From: Ignavibacteriaceae bacterium
GTDB lineage: Bacteria > Bacteroidota > Ignavibacteria > Ignavibacteriales > Ignavibacteriaceae
Direction: 5' to 3'
Assembly: GCA_019638025.1 (NCBI GenBank)
Contig: JAHBUO010000001.1
Coordinates: 372,001 to 436,000, forward strand
Length of the DNA: 64,000 nt
Shown here: one piece after another, positions 35,163 to 45,324 of the stretch
Layout of the letters: each line of letters begins with the position of its first letter
Numbering within the stretch: the stretch's first letter is position 1
Position numbers and translations under genes: made by a program
The notes under the pieces: model-generated
Told to the model about the DNA's origin: nothing
The model's database searches: none
What the model saw: the letters and a program-made list of their open reading frames with translations, nothing else

Positions 35163-35690
35163 ATGAAGAAGTTTCCAAAGATTTCTAACGCTATTCTGCT
35201 AATTTTCATGGCAGTATTATTATATGGATGCGTTAATGTTCCACCACTTTATTACTCTTCTGATGGAAAGATATTAGCAACTGAAGTTAAAACGAAGTTA
35301 GCTATCGCAAAAAAAACAAAATCATTTTTTAATATTAGTGAAGATTCAATAGAACGATTTGGTCTGTTTTATAAAGACTCAAAGCCCTATGTTTACGGCA
35401 TTTTACGTTACTCTGCATTATTTTTAGAAGAATCCGATTTAACCAGAATCAACGTTGAAATAAATTTGAAGACTCCCAATCTTTTATATGTCGCTATGCC
35501 TGTGGAAAACCTTCCAAAGTTAGAAGAGGTTCCGGGAATAGATTATTTTGATATTGATAAAAAGGGAAAAATTAGAGAACAACAAGCTGAAGAATTAAAA
35601 CGTCAAACTATTACCGAACCCGAAGAAAATATAAGTGAGCCGGATACAACAGTACCCGACTCAACCGAATCTTCTACTTCATCAATATAA
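35163..35690 (+). CDS. Hypothetical lipoprotein
   Basis: A lipobox LYGC places the lipidated cysteine at residue 23 of 175. The mature protein has no family I recognise; its C-terminal 40 residues are rich in Glu, Thr, Ser and Pro (low complexity). The 3' end overlaps the convergent FG-GAP gene by 17 bases. Its promoter lies in the 164-base divergent gap to 34998. Confidence 0.6.
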   Translation: MKKFPKISNAILLIFMAVLLYGCVNVPPLYYSSDGKILATEVKTKLAIAKKTKSFFNISEDSIERFGLFYKDSKPYVYGILRYSALFLEESDLTRINVEINLKTPNLLYVAMPVENLPKLEEVPGIDYFDIDKKGKIREQQAEELKRQTITEPEENISEPDTTVPDSTESSTSSI

Positions 35691-37692
35691 ATTTACCGGA
35701 TATGTTTGTATATTTCCCGGAGTTTAAATCTCTGAACGAAAGTTTATAAAAATAAACTCCACTGGTTAAGTTGTTTGCATCAAAATTGAATGAGTAACTT
35801 CCTCCCACTTTAATTTCTTTTGCCGATGAATATATCTTTTCACCAAGAATTGAAAAAACTTCAACTATAGTCTCTCCTTCAGACGGAATAGAATAGTGAA
35901 ATTTAGTTTGTCCATTAAATGGATTTGGATAATTCGTAATTGATAATGAACCCGGGATTAAATTTTCATATTCATTTTCTTTAACTGAAACAGGGGCAAA
36001 TAAATTCTTAAAGAAAGTGAAGTTTCCATTATACTCACCAATAATTAAATCGGGACGGGTATCGCCATCTAAATCGGCAAAACCGGGGGCGGCATTTTGG
36101 CTAACTTTTATGTTAGCAAAGACCTGAGTATTAAGTTGCCATTCAGGTGTTTGTGGAGTCCCTACGTTCTCGTAATAAGTCAGTGTTCCGAAAGTTCTAC
36201 CGATTACCAAATCATAATCGCCATCATTATCAACATCGGAGAAAGTAGGTCGTGAATTGGATGGGAATGTTATTCCTTGAATTAAGCTGTTATCTTCAAC
36301 GAATACATTATTCCCTGTATTTCTGAAGAACTTAGTCTCGGAAGCAGTTTCGGCACCAATTAATAAATCAATCTCCCCATCACCGTTTATGTCAGCAAAT
36401 GCAGGGTAACTAAAGTATCCAACATCAATAGAGCCAAAAATAGTTGAGTTCGCAGTAAAACTTCCATTATTATTAACGAAATAAGAAATTGTTCCGGCTA
36501 AAGCACCGGTAGCAATATCAAAATCATTATCCTTATCTAAGTCAACAAACATAGGGGCGCTGTAAGATGAAACTCCAAGCGAGCTAAAAGATGTCGTTGT
36601 CTTTTTGAATTTTGGATTACCCTTCGTCCCTTCATTTTTAAAGTAGATAAACTTCCCTGTCCAAAGACCGCTAAGTAAATCGACTGTCGCATTTTTGTCA
36701 AAATCCGCAAGAGATACCGAAGCACCACCACCATCAAGTTTAATTACTTGGAAATAGTTAGGGTTATATTGAAAAGTTGGGTTTGTGGTAGTTCCTTTAT
36801 TTTCATAAACATATAATATTCCGCCATCAGTACCATAAACAAGGTCGAAGTCGTTATCGTTATCAATATCGGCGAATGTTGGATTCTTCCAATATGTTGT
36901 AGCCTCCACTCCCGAGAAGAGTGAAGTATTGCGAGTCCAAACCGGACTTTGAGGTGTTCCGGTATTTACATAATAATAAAATGTTTGCAAATCTCTTCCG
37001 AGTAGCAAATCATAATCGCCATCGTTATCAAGATCGATGAATGTTGGGTATGAATTTAGTCCTATATCAGGAATTCCGGTTACAAGTGTATTGTCAAGTA
37101 CAAAGTTAGGTGAAGTAGAATCTCCTAAATTTCTAAAACCAAGAGTAATCCCGGCAGTGGGTCCACCTAATAGTGATTCTCCTATTCCAACGATTAAATC
37201 TAAATCACCATCATTATCTAAATCAGCAAAAGCAGGTTTTGCATCGGTTCCGATTTGTGGATTAACATCTGCAAAAACAAAATCATTTTTTACCCATACA
37301 GGGGCAGCTGCGGTAGCTTTATTTTGATAATACAGAATTCCACCATAACCGCTAATAGCAATATCTATGAGGTCATCACCATCCAAATTAACAAAGACAG
37401 GATATGTACCGTTTGCAATATGAGAGCCATCATATATTGTTGATAGAATTGTTGTATCTTTATTAAAAGTAAATTCACCGGTTCCTTTGTTCATAAAGAA
37501 CTCTGCATTATTTGAAAGATTTCCAAGCAGAAGATCAAGATGCCCATCTCCATTAAAATCAGCAAATACCGGAGCGGAAAACGATTTTACCTGAACTCCT
37601 GATGGATTAAATATTGAATCAATCTTTTCCCAGTATTGGGCATGAGTATTGAACGATAAAAAGAGTATGAATAGAATTGTGAAGTTTTTCAT
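35674..37692 (-). CDS. T9SS-secreted FG-GAP/VCBS beta-propeller protein
   Basis: A signal peptide (about 1-18) precedes about ten FG-GAP/VCBS-type repeats between about 38 and 570, each with a calcium-binding-like Asp-rich loop such as FADFNGDGHLDLLLG, DLDNDGDLDLIVG and DVDNDGDYDLVIG. The C-terminus is a type A T9SS domain (NYPNPFNGQT to KFILMK). The repeats form an integrin-alpha-like propeller used in surface binding. It is convergent with the lipoprotein gene. Confidence 0.88.
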   Translation of the reverse strand: MKNFTILFILFLSFNTHAQYWEKIDSIFNPSGVQVKSFSAPVFADFNGDGHLDLLLGNLSNNAEFFMNKGTGEFTFNKDTTILSTIYDGSHIANGTYPVFVNLDGDDLIDIAISGYGGILYYQNKATAAAPVWVKNDFVFADVNPQIGTDAKPAFADLDNDGDLDLIVGIGESLLGGPTAGITLGFRNLGDSTSPNFVLDNTLVTGIPDIGLNSYPTFIDLDNDGDYDLLLGRDLQTFYYYVNTGTPQSPVWTRNTSLFSGVEATTYWKNPTFADIDNDNDFDLVYGTDGGILYVYENKGTTTNPTFQYNPNYFQVIKLDGGGASVSLADFDKNATVDLLSGLWTGKFIYFKNEGTKGNPKFKKTTTSFSSLGVSSYSAPMFVDLDKDNDFDIATGALAGTISYFVNNNGSFTANSTIFGSIDVGYFSYPAFADINGDGEIDLLIGAETASETKFFRNTGNNVFVEDNSLIQGITFPSNSRPTFSDVDNDGDYDLVIGRTFGTLTYYENVGTPQTPEWQLNTQVFANIKVSQNAAPGFADLDGDTRPDLIIGEYNGNFTFFKNLFAPVSVKENEYENLIPGSLSITNYPNPFNGQTKFHYSIPSEGETIVEVFSILGEKIYSSAKEIKVGGSYSFNFDANNLTSGVYFYKLSFRDLNSGKYTNISGKFILMK

Positions 37693-37852
37693 TTAGCGAC
37701 CTGAATAAATATCAAAAAATCTTTATTAAATATAATCATTGCAATATTAATAGTTAATTAGAATTGATTTGGAATAGGATTAATATTCTCAAATAAAGTG
37801 AGTAAATTATAGTAACGAAAAATTTATTTTGTGTTTTTAATTACCCTTAGTT

Positions 37853-40213
37853 GTGAGATTGGATTTCAAGTTGAAAAAAATATTTTTACTGATAATAGTA
37901 CTAGTTACAATTGGTTTTGCTCAAGCATATAATGAGAGTTGGAAACTGTTTGACGACTCACAGGTTGCAGTTGTAAAAATTTATGCTGACCCCGCAGCCG
38001 TAACATGGATGTTTAATAATCCCCATAGCGATTCATTACATCTTGCCTCCATGCGTTTTACAAATGCATTTATTGATGACTCTATTTCAAATATAGCTAT
38101 TAGAATTAGGGGTGCTACATCACGCGATGCAAGAAAAAAATCGTTAAAAGTTTCATTCAACACATTTGTCGCGGGAAGAGAATTTTATGGAGTTGATAAA
38201 CTAAATCTTAACGGTGAACACAACGACCCATCAATAATAAGAAGCAAACTTAGTTTTGATTTATTTAAAGATGCTCAAATGACGGCAAGCAGAGCCTCTC
38301 ACACTGCTGTTTATATCAACGGAAAATATTATGGATTATACATTTCGGTAGAGCATATTGATGATGAATTTCTGAATAAAAATTTTGTGAACAGTACCGG
38401 TAACCTGTGGAAGTGCTTATATCCGGCTGATTTGAAATACCTTGGCGATAACCCCGATTTGTATAAGTTATCGTCTAACGGAAGACCAGTCTACGAATTA
38501 TCAACCAATGAACTAATTAATGACTATTCAGCATTAGCAAGATTTATTAAAATTATTAATCAAACTAATATCAACATACTCCCTGATTCATTGGAAAAAG
38601 TTCTGGATGTAGCTTCTGTGCTTAAATATTATGCGATGAATGTATTATTAGGAAGCTGGGATGATTACAGATTTCTAAAAAATAATTACTATTTGTATCA
38701 TCAACCGGATAAAGATTTAATTTATCTTATTCCGTATGACTATGATAATTCATTCGGTGTAGATTGGTTTGATATTGATTGGTCAAGAATTAATCCCTAC
38801 ACCTATGCAAACATAGATAATTCTGTTCGCCCTTTATCTACAAGGCTGTTGCAAGTTCCTGAATACAGAAACTTACTTACAAGATATTTAACTTTTTACA
38901 GAGAAAAAGTATTTCTCGGACACTTGTGGGAAAGTCGAATTGATTCTCTTAAAAATCGCATTACAAATTATGTCATCGCTGATTCTTTTCGTACTCTTGA
39001 TTATGGATTTACAATGACTGATTTCCACAATTCTTATTCGCATATAAGCTACAACAAAATGCATGTAAAGCGGGGCATTAAGGAATTTATAAATATCAAA
39101 AACGCAACTTTGTCAGCAATGTTGAATTATGTGACTTCAAAACCGATGGCTTACAGCTTGGAGCATTTCCCTAAATCAATTAGTCAGACAGATTCGATAA
39201 CCCTTCATTTATCAGCCTTTTCGAATGTTGGAATTGCATCAATTCAAATCAAGTTTTCAAACGGTGTTACGGGTTTAACGGAAACTTATCCGATGAGCTA
39301 TTCTCCAATTACAAATTCAAGAAAAGTTGAAGATGCTGATAGGTGGGTGGGAGTGATTCCTCCCCTTGGTAATAATGGCTTTGGTAGTTATCAGGTTGTG
39401 GTTACTGATAATAATGGAGGAGTATTAACTTATCCGAGACATAAGAAGATTGATATTAAGGCGATTACATATTCACAAATTCCCATTGTTATTAATGAGT
39501 TTTTGGCAAAGAATGATGGAGTTTATCCTGACCCTCATGGGGATCATGATGATTGGATTGAGTTCTACAACACAACTTCAGATACTGTTGACATGGGTTT
39601 GATGTACCTAACTGATAAAAAAGATAATCTGAATAAATGGAGATTTCCTCAGAATGTGAAAATAGCACCCAAAGGATACATTTTGGTCTGGTGCGATGAA
39701 CAACCTACTCAAATTGGATTACACTCAAATTTCAAATTGAGTGCCGATGGTGAATTTATTGCTTTATCTACTAAAGATGGTTTTACAATTTTAGATTCAA
39801 TTACATTTGGTCCACAGCAAGGAAATATTTCTTATTCCAGAAGTCCCAGCGGTAGTAATAACTGGATGTTTACTACACCAACTCCTTTGGCTGATAACTG
39901 GGTTTCTTCAGTTAAAAATGAATCGATGATTCCGGATAGATTCTCAATTACATCTTATCCAAATCCGTTTAATCCTTCTACAAAGATTGAATATAATATC
40001 CCTGAGATACTCGATGGGGTTAAATATGCATCCATTTTGATTTATGATATTTTAGGGAATAGAGTTTATGAAGTGATTAACGACAAACCGCTTTCGGGAA
40101 GTAATACTTTTATATTTGATACCAAGAATTTAAATTTATCTAGTGGTGTGTATCTTGCAGTGGTGAAGTATGGAAAATATTTTACATCACATAAATTAAT
40201 GTTAATGAAATAA
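37853..40213 (+). CDS. T9SS-secreted CotH-family kinase-like protein, second copy
   Basis: Domain order: a signal peptide; a CotH domain at about 30-400 (IRIRGATSRDARKKSLKV, IIRSKLSFDLF, YISVEHIDDEF, LIPYDYDNSFG); an unassigned region; a lamin-tail domain at about 545-670 (IVINEFLAKNDG, DDWIEFYNTT, WRFPQNVKI); and a type A T9SS domain (SYPNPFNPST to KLMLMK). The GTG at 37853 has no clear ribosome site. A TTG at 37871 would give MKKIFLLIIV, a more typical signal peptide start. The order is reversed compared with the first CotH protein of the window. Confidence 0.82.
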   Translation: MRLDFKLKKIFLLIIVLVTIGFAQAYNESWKLFDDSQVAVVKIYADPAAVTWMFNNPHSDSLHLASMRFTNAFIDDSISNIAIRIRGATSRDARKKSLKVSFNTFVAGREFYGVDKLNLNGEHNDPSIIRSKLSFDLFKDAQMTASRASHTAVYINGKYYGLYISVEHIDDEFLNKNFVNSTGNLWKCLYPADLKYLGDNPDLYKLSSNGRPVYELSTNELINDYSALARFIKIINQTNINILPDSLEKVLDVASVLKYYAMNVLLGSWDDYRFLKNNYYLYHQPDKDLIYLIPYDYDNSFGVDWFDIDWSRINPYTYANIDNSVRPLSTRLLQVPEYRNLLTRYLTFYREKVFLGHLWESRIDSLKNRITNYVIADSFRTLDYGFTMTDFHNSYSHISYNKMHVKRGIKEFINIKNATLSAMLNYVTSKPMAYSLEHFPKSISQTDSITLHLSAFSNVGIASIQIKFSNGVTGLTETYPMSYSPITNSRKVEDADRWVGVIPPLGNNGFGSYQVVVTDNNGGVLTYPRHKKIDIKAITYSQIPIVINEFLAKNDGVYPDPHGDHDDWIEFYNTTSDTVDMGLMYLTDKKDNLNKWRFPQNVKIAPKGYILVWCDEQPTQIGLHSNFKLSADGEFIALSTKDGFTILDSITFGPQQGNISYSRSPSGSNNWMFTTPTPLADNWVSSVKNESMIPDRFSITSYPNPFNPSTKIEYNIPEILDGVKYASILIYDILGNRVYEVINDKPLSGSNTFIFDTKNLNLSSGVYLAVVKYGKYFTSHKLMLMK

Positions 40214-40239
40214 TTCGCACAGAAGAGAAGGTAATTAGT

Positions 40240-41067
40240 TTGGAAAATTTGGATAGTAATAAACCAATCGGAGTATTTGATTCAGGTATTGGTGGGCTCA
40301 CCGTTGTACGACAATTGATATCTGTTCTTCCAAATGAAGATATAATTTACTTCGGCGATACTGCAAGAGTACCATATGGGTCAAAATCAAATGCAACGGT
40401 TATAGAGTATTCTATTCAAAACGCTAAATTTCTTCTCGAACATAAAGTTAAAGCAATTGTTGTTGCGTGTAATACAGCATCATCTGTGGCTCTCCCTGCT
40501 CTTGAAGAACGATTTAACGTACCAATAATAGGCGTGATAATTCCGGGAGCAAATCACGCCGTAAAATCAACACAAAATAAAAAAATCGGCATCATCGGGA
40601 CTCGTGCAACTATAACTAACAAAGCATATTCTACTCAGATAAAAACTCTTGGTGATGATGTTGAAGTTTTCGAAACAGCATGCCCCCTCTTTGTTCCACT
40701 TGCTGAAGAAGGATGGATTAATCACGACGCAACAATTTTAGTGGCAAAGGAATATCTTGGTGAATTAAAATCACAAAACATCGACACTCTTGTTCTTGGT
40801 TGCACACATTATCCAATATTGAGTGAAGTAATTAAAAAAGTTATTGGGGAGAATGTTGAATTGATTGACTCCGGTGTTGCTACCGCAGATGAAGTTAAAA
40901 TGGAATTGGAAAAATTAGGATTGATTAATAAATCAAATGCAAAAGGTTCATACAAATTTTATGTAAGTGATGTTCCCGCGAAATTCAAAGAAGTTGCCGA
41001 ATTATTTATGGGGAGAGAAGTAATTAATGTTGAAAAAGTAGAATTAGAGCATCTTCAAAGTTTTTAA
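40240..41067 (+). CDS. murI: Glutamate racemase MurI
   Basis: Glutamate racemase supplies D-glutamate for peptidoglycan. The N-terminal substrate loop GVFDSGIGGLTV is at 11-23, catalytic Cys77 in VACNTASS and Cys188 in LGCTHYP are both present, and YFGDTARVPYG is conserved. The 275-residue length is normal. The start is TTG at 40240 with GAAGG about 9 bases upstream. It is 26 bases after the second CotH gene and 5 bases from the convergent rseC. Confidence 0.95.
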   Translation: MENLDSNKPIGVFDSGIGGLTVVRQLISVLPNEDIIYFGDTARVPYGSKSNATVIEYSIQNAKFLLEHKVKAIVVACNTASSVALPALEERFNVPIIGVIIPGANHAVKSTQNKKIGIIGTRATITNKAYSTQIKTLGDDVEVFETACPLFVPLAEEGWINHDATILVAKEYLGELKSQNIDTLVLGCTHYPILSEVIKKVIGENVELIDSGVATADEVKMELEKLGLINKSNAKGSYKFYVSDVPAKFKEVAELFMGREVINVEKVELEHLQSF

Positions 41068-41072
41068 GAAAG

Positions 41073-41501
41073 TTAAATCTTTTTTACTGAAATAATAGTC
41101 GGTGTAATGGGTTTACTTTTCTTATTTAACAAAGCATATATTATAAAGTAAATGACTGTTAAAAACGTTCCGCACACGAAAGAAATTAATTCTCGATTAT
41201 TGTTATTCTCTATGCCATAATAACCTAACAGAAGACCAATTATAAATAGTATTAACGGGATTAAATAGAGTTTAAATGTTGCCAATAAAACGTTTGCACC
41301 ATTAATTGAAAACCTGACAATATCACCCTTTTCAACACCGAATGGATCTTTAACAACAATTAGATTGTCAGAATTATCAATCGGCTTGCAAATAATTTTT
41401 GCAGAACATTCTTTGCACTCTTCTTTATTAGAAATAATAATCTCTGCAGAGTTATCGAAAGTTCGCTTTACAATACCTTCTTCTATAAACTCTTCTTTCA
41501 T
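41073..41501 (-). CDS. rseC: RseC/SoxR-reducing-system family protein
   Basis: A 142-residue membrane protein with cysteine motif CKECSAKIIC at about 27-36 and two membrane helices at about 77-98 and 107-128. The RseC family is found with Rnf/Rsx complexes; in E. coli it is linked to SoxR reduction. It is the last gene of the rnf operon, 5 bases after rnfB. Confidence 0.85.
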   Translation of the reverse strand: MKEEFIEEGIVKRTFDNSAEIIISNKEECKECSAKIICKPIDNSDNLIVVKDPFGVEKGDIVRFSINGANVLLATFKLYLIPLILFIIGLLLGYYGIENNNNRELISFVCGTFLTVIYFIIYALLNKKSKPITPTIISVKKI

Positions 41502-41506
41502 TCTAA

Positions 41507-42316
41507 TTAGTTTTCTGAGAAATTAGTTTTGCGAATAACTTTTGTACTGCATTTATCAAATGGAATTTTTGACTCATCCAGTTTTTCGTAATCGATTACT
41601 GCAAGATAATTATCCATGACAACACCACCATCAGATTTTCTCGCGCAAATCCCGCATCCCATGCATGAAACAGTACAAACGTTTTTAGAAGTTTTAGGGT
41701 CATCATGGTTTTTGCAGAAGACAAAAACATCTCTATCAATAGGATGCATTTCAATAATACTGCGTGGACACACTTTAACACACATTCCGCAACCGGTACA
41801 TAATTCTTCGATAACTTCAGGTAAACCTTTTTCGTTCATCATCATTGCATCGAAAGGACAGGCTGTAACACAATCGGCACCGCCAAGACAGCCATACAAA
41901 CAGAGTTTATCGCCACCTGAAATTTGAGCCATCGCCGAGCAGGAAAGGGGTCCGTAGTAAGTTGTCATTTTCTTTACAGCTTCTTCATTGCCACCGCAGC
42001 ATAAAATTCGTGGAGTCATCTTCACTGTATTTGAAGCATCTATTCCCATTAATGAAGCCACATCAATTGAGGTATCACTTCCACCAACAGGGCATCCGGT
42101 GACAGGTGCATTTCCGGTAACAACATTCACGGCAAAATCGTAACAACCTGCGTATCCGCATCCGCCGCAATTTGCTCCTGGTAGAACTTCATTCACTTGA
42201 GCGATTAAAGGATTTTCTTCTACACGAAGTTTTTTATCTGCAACTGCAAGAGCTCCCGCAAAAATGAAACCGAGTCCTCCCATGGTTGCAACTGCTAATA
42301 TTATTCCATATTCCAT
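41507..42316 (-). CDS. rnfB: Rnf complex iron-sulfur subunit RnfB
   Basis: RnfB is the electron-entry subunit. It has an N-terminal membrane helix (about 5-25), the four-cysteine cluster site ANCGGCGYAGC...GCPVGG, and ferredoxin-type cysteine motifs in the second half (GCLGGADCVTACP, CTGCGMCVKVCP, CTVSCMGCGICA). The 269-residue length is within the range of longer bacterial RnfB. It is 6 bases after apbE, separated from rnfA by the NusG-II and apbE genes. Confidence 0.95.
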   Translation of the reverse strand: MEYGIILAVATMGGLGFIFAGALAVADKKLRVEENPLIAQVNEVLPGANCGGCGYAGCYDFAVNVVTGNAPVTGCPVGGSDTSIDVASLMGIDASNTVKMTPRILCCGGNEEAVKKMTTYYGPLSCSAMAQISGGDKLCLYGCLGGADCVTACPFDAMMMNEKGLPEVIEELCTGCGMCVKVCPRSIIEMHPIDRDVFVFCKNHDDPKTSKNVCTVSCMGCGICARKSDGGVVMDNYLAVIDYEKLDESKIPFDKCSTKVIRKTNFSEN

Positions 42317-42322
42317 TTGATA

Positions 42323-43312
42323 TTATCTCCAAACATATTTGTTAAATCCCGATGATTTTATAATTTCATCGGATTCAGTAATAATCATTCCTTCGATTGA
42401 TTCAATCGATTCAATAAGAGCTAATCCCTTATCTTTTCCTAAAACAAAAACACCTGTAGCATAGGCATCGGCAACAAAATTATCCTTAGCTACTATTGTT
42501 ACACTTTGAATATCCCTAGCCGGATATCCGGTTTTCGGATTTAAGATATGATGATATCTTTTCCCAGTTAATTCAAAATATTGTTCATAATCTCCCGAAG
42601 TTGCAACCGAATAATCTTCAATCAAAAGTGATTTAATTAACTCAGTTGGTCTTCGTGGATGCTGAATGCCAACTTTCCAATTTTTTCCGGAAGTTTTTAT
42701 TTCACCACCGGCATTAATTAGAAAATCGTTTATTCCTAAATTTACCAAAACAAAAGCGGCTTTATCAACCGCATATCCTTTTGCGATAGCACCAAAGTTG
42801 AAACGAATCCTTTTCTTTTTAATAACATAATTACTATCGGATAATTCTACATTTATCCAACCCGAATTATCTACTGCCTCCGAAAGAATTTTGCTATCTG
42901 GAATTTGTGGTTGGGTTGAGCTGAAATTCCATACGTCAACAATGTTACCTGTAGCCGCATCAAATGCACCGTTAGTTGATTTTGTTATTTCATCGCATGT
43001 TTTAAGAATGAAATAAATTTCTGAATCAACAGTTGCTTTTTCTAAATCAGAGTTAAGTTCACTTACTCCACTTTCTTTTTTATAAGTTGAAAAGAGATTA
43101 TCAATTCTTTCAAACTCGGCAAATGCTTTGTTTATAGCATTATGTGCAACATCTTGAGGCATGTTTCGAATGAGAATTTCTACAACAGTGCCCATAATTA
43201 TACGTTCACGTTTTACAGAATAATCTTTCAACCCAAAATCCATGCTACCTAAAAAATATCCGGTAGTAAGAAAAAGAACAAAAACTAAAGAACCCAATAT
43301 CCGGTTTTTCAC
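42323..43312 (-). CDS. apbE: FAD:protein FMN transferase ApbE
   Basis: ApbE attaches FMN covalently to threonine residues of RnfG and RnfD. An N-terminal hydrophobic segment places it in the periplasm. Conserved blocks: RIIMGTVVEI, TFDAATGNIVDVW-like FDAATG, AIAKGYAVDKA, NAGGEIKTSGKNWKVGIQHP and HHILNPKTGYPARD. The final part VADAYATGVFVLG is typical. It overlaps the NusG-II gene by 4 bases and precedes rnfB by 6, so it is made together with its substrates. Confidence 0.93.
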   Translation of the reverse strand: MKNRILGSLVFVLFLTTGYFLGSMDFGLKDYSVKRERIIMGTVVEILIRNMPQDVAHNAINKAFAEFERIDNLFSTYKKESGVSELNSDLEKATVDSEIYFILKTCDEITKSTNGAFDAATGNIVDVWNFSSTQPQIPDSKILSEAVDNSGWINVELSDSNYVIKKKRIRFNFGAIAKGYAVDKAAFVLVNLGINDFLINAGGEIKTSGKNWKVGIQHPRRPTELIKSLLIEDYSVATSGDYEQYFELTGKRYHHILNPKTGYPARDIQSVTIVAKDNFVADAYATGVFVLGKDKGLALIESIESIEGMIITESDEIIKSSGFNKYVWR

Positions 43313-44049
43313 GAACGTTCGATTCTTAAAATTACTTTATTCGGAGCGCATGCAATAAAATCACCTGAGGCAAATGCACTGTTTCCTTTTTTACATAATT
43401 GATGTCTGCAAGTTGAAGAATGTACATGTGCATTACCATTTCCAATATTGAATACTACATCCCCGATATTTCCCGAAACCTTATATGAGGTAGCTTTTCG
43501 ATTTAACTCAATTTTTTCCACGATACCTTTAGAATTCTCAATAACGGCAACTTTATTATTCGAATTAAAAATATCGAGGATAGAATTTTCCGTTGACTCA
43601 ACATTAAGTTGATAAACAGCATCTTTCCCGAGAACTGAATTTCTTGTTGCCTGAATATAAGCGGAAAAATCTATATCAGGTGAGAATATTTTCGCATCAT
43701 CGGTTTTGATAAGAATATCTGAAGGTAAAGATGTTGTAAGTTTTGTCAACCGAATATTCAAGTGTCTATTTGAAGTAGAGTTAATTCTATTTCCTAATTG
43801 GTTTCTTAAAATCGATGAAAAATTATCTTCGCCTCTTACTGTAACAGAAAAAGTCTCGTTATATAAAAATTCATCAACAAATGATTTTACGGTATTAACA
43901 ATTTGTTCTTGATTATTGGGGAGAAATCCACAAAGCATAATACTCTTTTTATTTGCATGAGAAGATACAATCTTCCCGATACCAAAACCGCTTCCGAGAG
44001 AAACAGCGGCTATACCTGATAACTTTAAAAATGATCTGCGTGATAACAT
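43309..44049 (-). CDS. Tat-signal NusG domain II protein in rnf operon
   Basis: The N-terminus MLSRRSFLKLSGIAAVSLG is a twin-arginine signal, so the protein is exported folded. The middle is of no family I recognise. The C-terminal part (about 165-246) matches the NusG domain II seen in Rnf/Nqr-linked periplasmic proteins, with SSTCRHQLCKKG and a final FIACAPNKVILRI; the two or three cysteines CRHQLC...CAP could bind an iron-sulfur or metal centre. It lies 21 bases after rnfA and overlaps apbE by 4 bases. Confidence 0.8.
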   Translation of the reverse strand: MLSRRSFLKLSGIAAVSLGSGFGIGKIVSSHANKKSIMLCGFLPNNQEQIVNTVKSFVDEFLYNETFSVTVRGEDNFSSILRNQLGNRINSTSNRHLNIRLTKLTTSLPSDILIKTDDAKIFSPDIDFSAYIQATRNSVLGKDAVYQLNVESTENSILDIFNSNNKVAVIENSKGIVEKIELNRKATSYKVSGNIGDVVFNIGNGNAHVHSSTCRHQLCKKGNSAFASGDFIACAPNKVILRIERS

Positions 44050-44070
44050 TAAAGACTCCTTATTTAAAAA

Positions 44071-44646
44071 TTATGAAATCATTCCGGCAAAGCCCATAAA
44101 TGCAAGGGCAAGTAAGCCGGCAACAATAAGTGTTATAGGTGCTCCTCTAAACGGTTTAGGAACATCTGCCAATTCAAGTTCTTCTCTTATTCCCGCCATA
44201 AGAATTAGGGCTAAGGTAAAGCCGGCACCAGCACCAAGACTGAAGAAAATTCCTTCAATAAAAGTGTAATCTTTCATTGCAATTAACAGCGCAAGACCAA
44301 GTATTGCGCAGTTTGTTGTTATTAATGGAAGAAAGATTCCAAGTGCTCTGTAAATTGGTTGACTAACCTTTTTAATAAACATTTCGACAAATTGAACTAA
44401 CGATGCAATTACAAGAATGAATGAAGGTATTTGTAAAAACTCAAGTCCATTCGGAATTAAAATTAAATGCCAAATTAACCAACTTACAACTGCTGTTATG
44501 ACCATAACAAATGTTGTTGCCATCCCCATCGATAGCGCAGACGAAAACTTGTTTGATACACCTATGAAAGGGCATATACCAAGAAACATCGAAAGGACGA
44601 AGTTGTTAATTATGGCTGCTGAGATAAATAATAAAAAGAATTCCAT
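44071..44646 (-). CDS. rnfA: Rnf complex membrane subunit RnfA
   Basis: A 191-residue integral membrane protein with six predicted helices. Family blocks: NNFVLSMFLGICPFIGVS, ITTNCAILG with the conserved Cys, and FSLGAGAGFTLALILMAGIREEL. RnfA and RnfE form the symmetrical membrane core that carries the buried iron-sulfur centre. It abuts rnfE (no gap). Confidence 0.95.
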   Translation of the reverse strand: MEFFLLFISAAIINNFVLSMFLGICPFIGVSNKFSSALSMGMATTFVMVITAVVSWLIWHLILIPNGLEFLQIPSFILVIASLVQFVEMFIKKVSQPIYRALGIFLPLITTNCAILGLALLIAMKDYTFIEGIFFSLGAGAGFTLALILMAGIREELELADVPKPFRGAPITLIVAGLLALAFMGFAGMIS

Positions 44647-45324
44647 TTATGCCTCCGTCTCGATTGTTGGGAGTTGTTTTGAAGAACGGAATTTTTCAAT
44701 AATACTTTCTCGTTCTTTATTCTTTTTGTGATCGACATAAAAGTTAGCTAAACCCATCAATAAACCTAAGGTCAAAAAGGCACCTGCAGGAAGAATCATT
44801 ATTAACCACGGTTCAAATGTCAAAGGCATAATATGAAATCCAAGAATCGTACCGCTTCCTAATATTTCTCTTATACTTCCGATGATGAATAGAACTATCA
44901 AAAATCCTGTACCGTTTCCAAGTGAATCAAATAAGGCTCGAACAGGAGTGTTCTTTGAGGCGAATGCTTCGGCTCTTCCAAGTATCAAGCAGTTTACAAC
45001 TATAAGCGGAATAAATGGTCCTAAAGATTTACTTAATTCGGGAAACTGAGCTTTCATTACCAAATCGGCAATAGTTACAAACGTTGCAATTATAACTATG
45101 TAAGAAGCAATCCGAACTTGTGGAGGAATAAGTTTTCTGATTATCGAAATAATCAAACTTGAAAGAACAAGAACGAAAGTGGTAGCAAGTGCCATTGCAA
45201 TACCGTTAATAGCACTAACCGTAACGGCTAAAGTCGGACACATACCTAAAACTTGCTTAAATACGGGATTAATTTCCCATAATCCTTTTGTGTATTCTTT
45301 AAGAAGGGTTACTTGTTTTTTCAT
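44647..45324 (-). CDS. rnfE: Rnf complex membrane subunit RnfE
   Basis: A 225-residue membrane protein with six helices and the conserved blocks NPVFKQVLGMCPTLAVT, GPFIPLIVVNCLILGRAEAFA and DSLGNGTGFL. The cysteines in the two membrane half-sites pair with those of RnfA. It overlaps rnfG by 1 base and abuts rnfA. Confidence 0.95.
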   Translation of the reverse strand: MKKQVTLLKEYTKGLWEINPVFKQVLGMCPTLAVTVSAINGIAMALATTFVLVLSSLIISIIRKLIPPQVRIASYIVIIATFVTIADLVMKAQFPELSKSLGPFIPLIVVNCLILGRAEAFASKNTPVRALFDSLGNGTGFLIVLFIIGSIREILGSGTILGFHIMPLTFEPWLIMILPAGAFLTLGLLMGLANFYVDHKKNKERESIIEKFRSSKQLPTIETEA

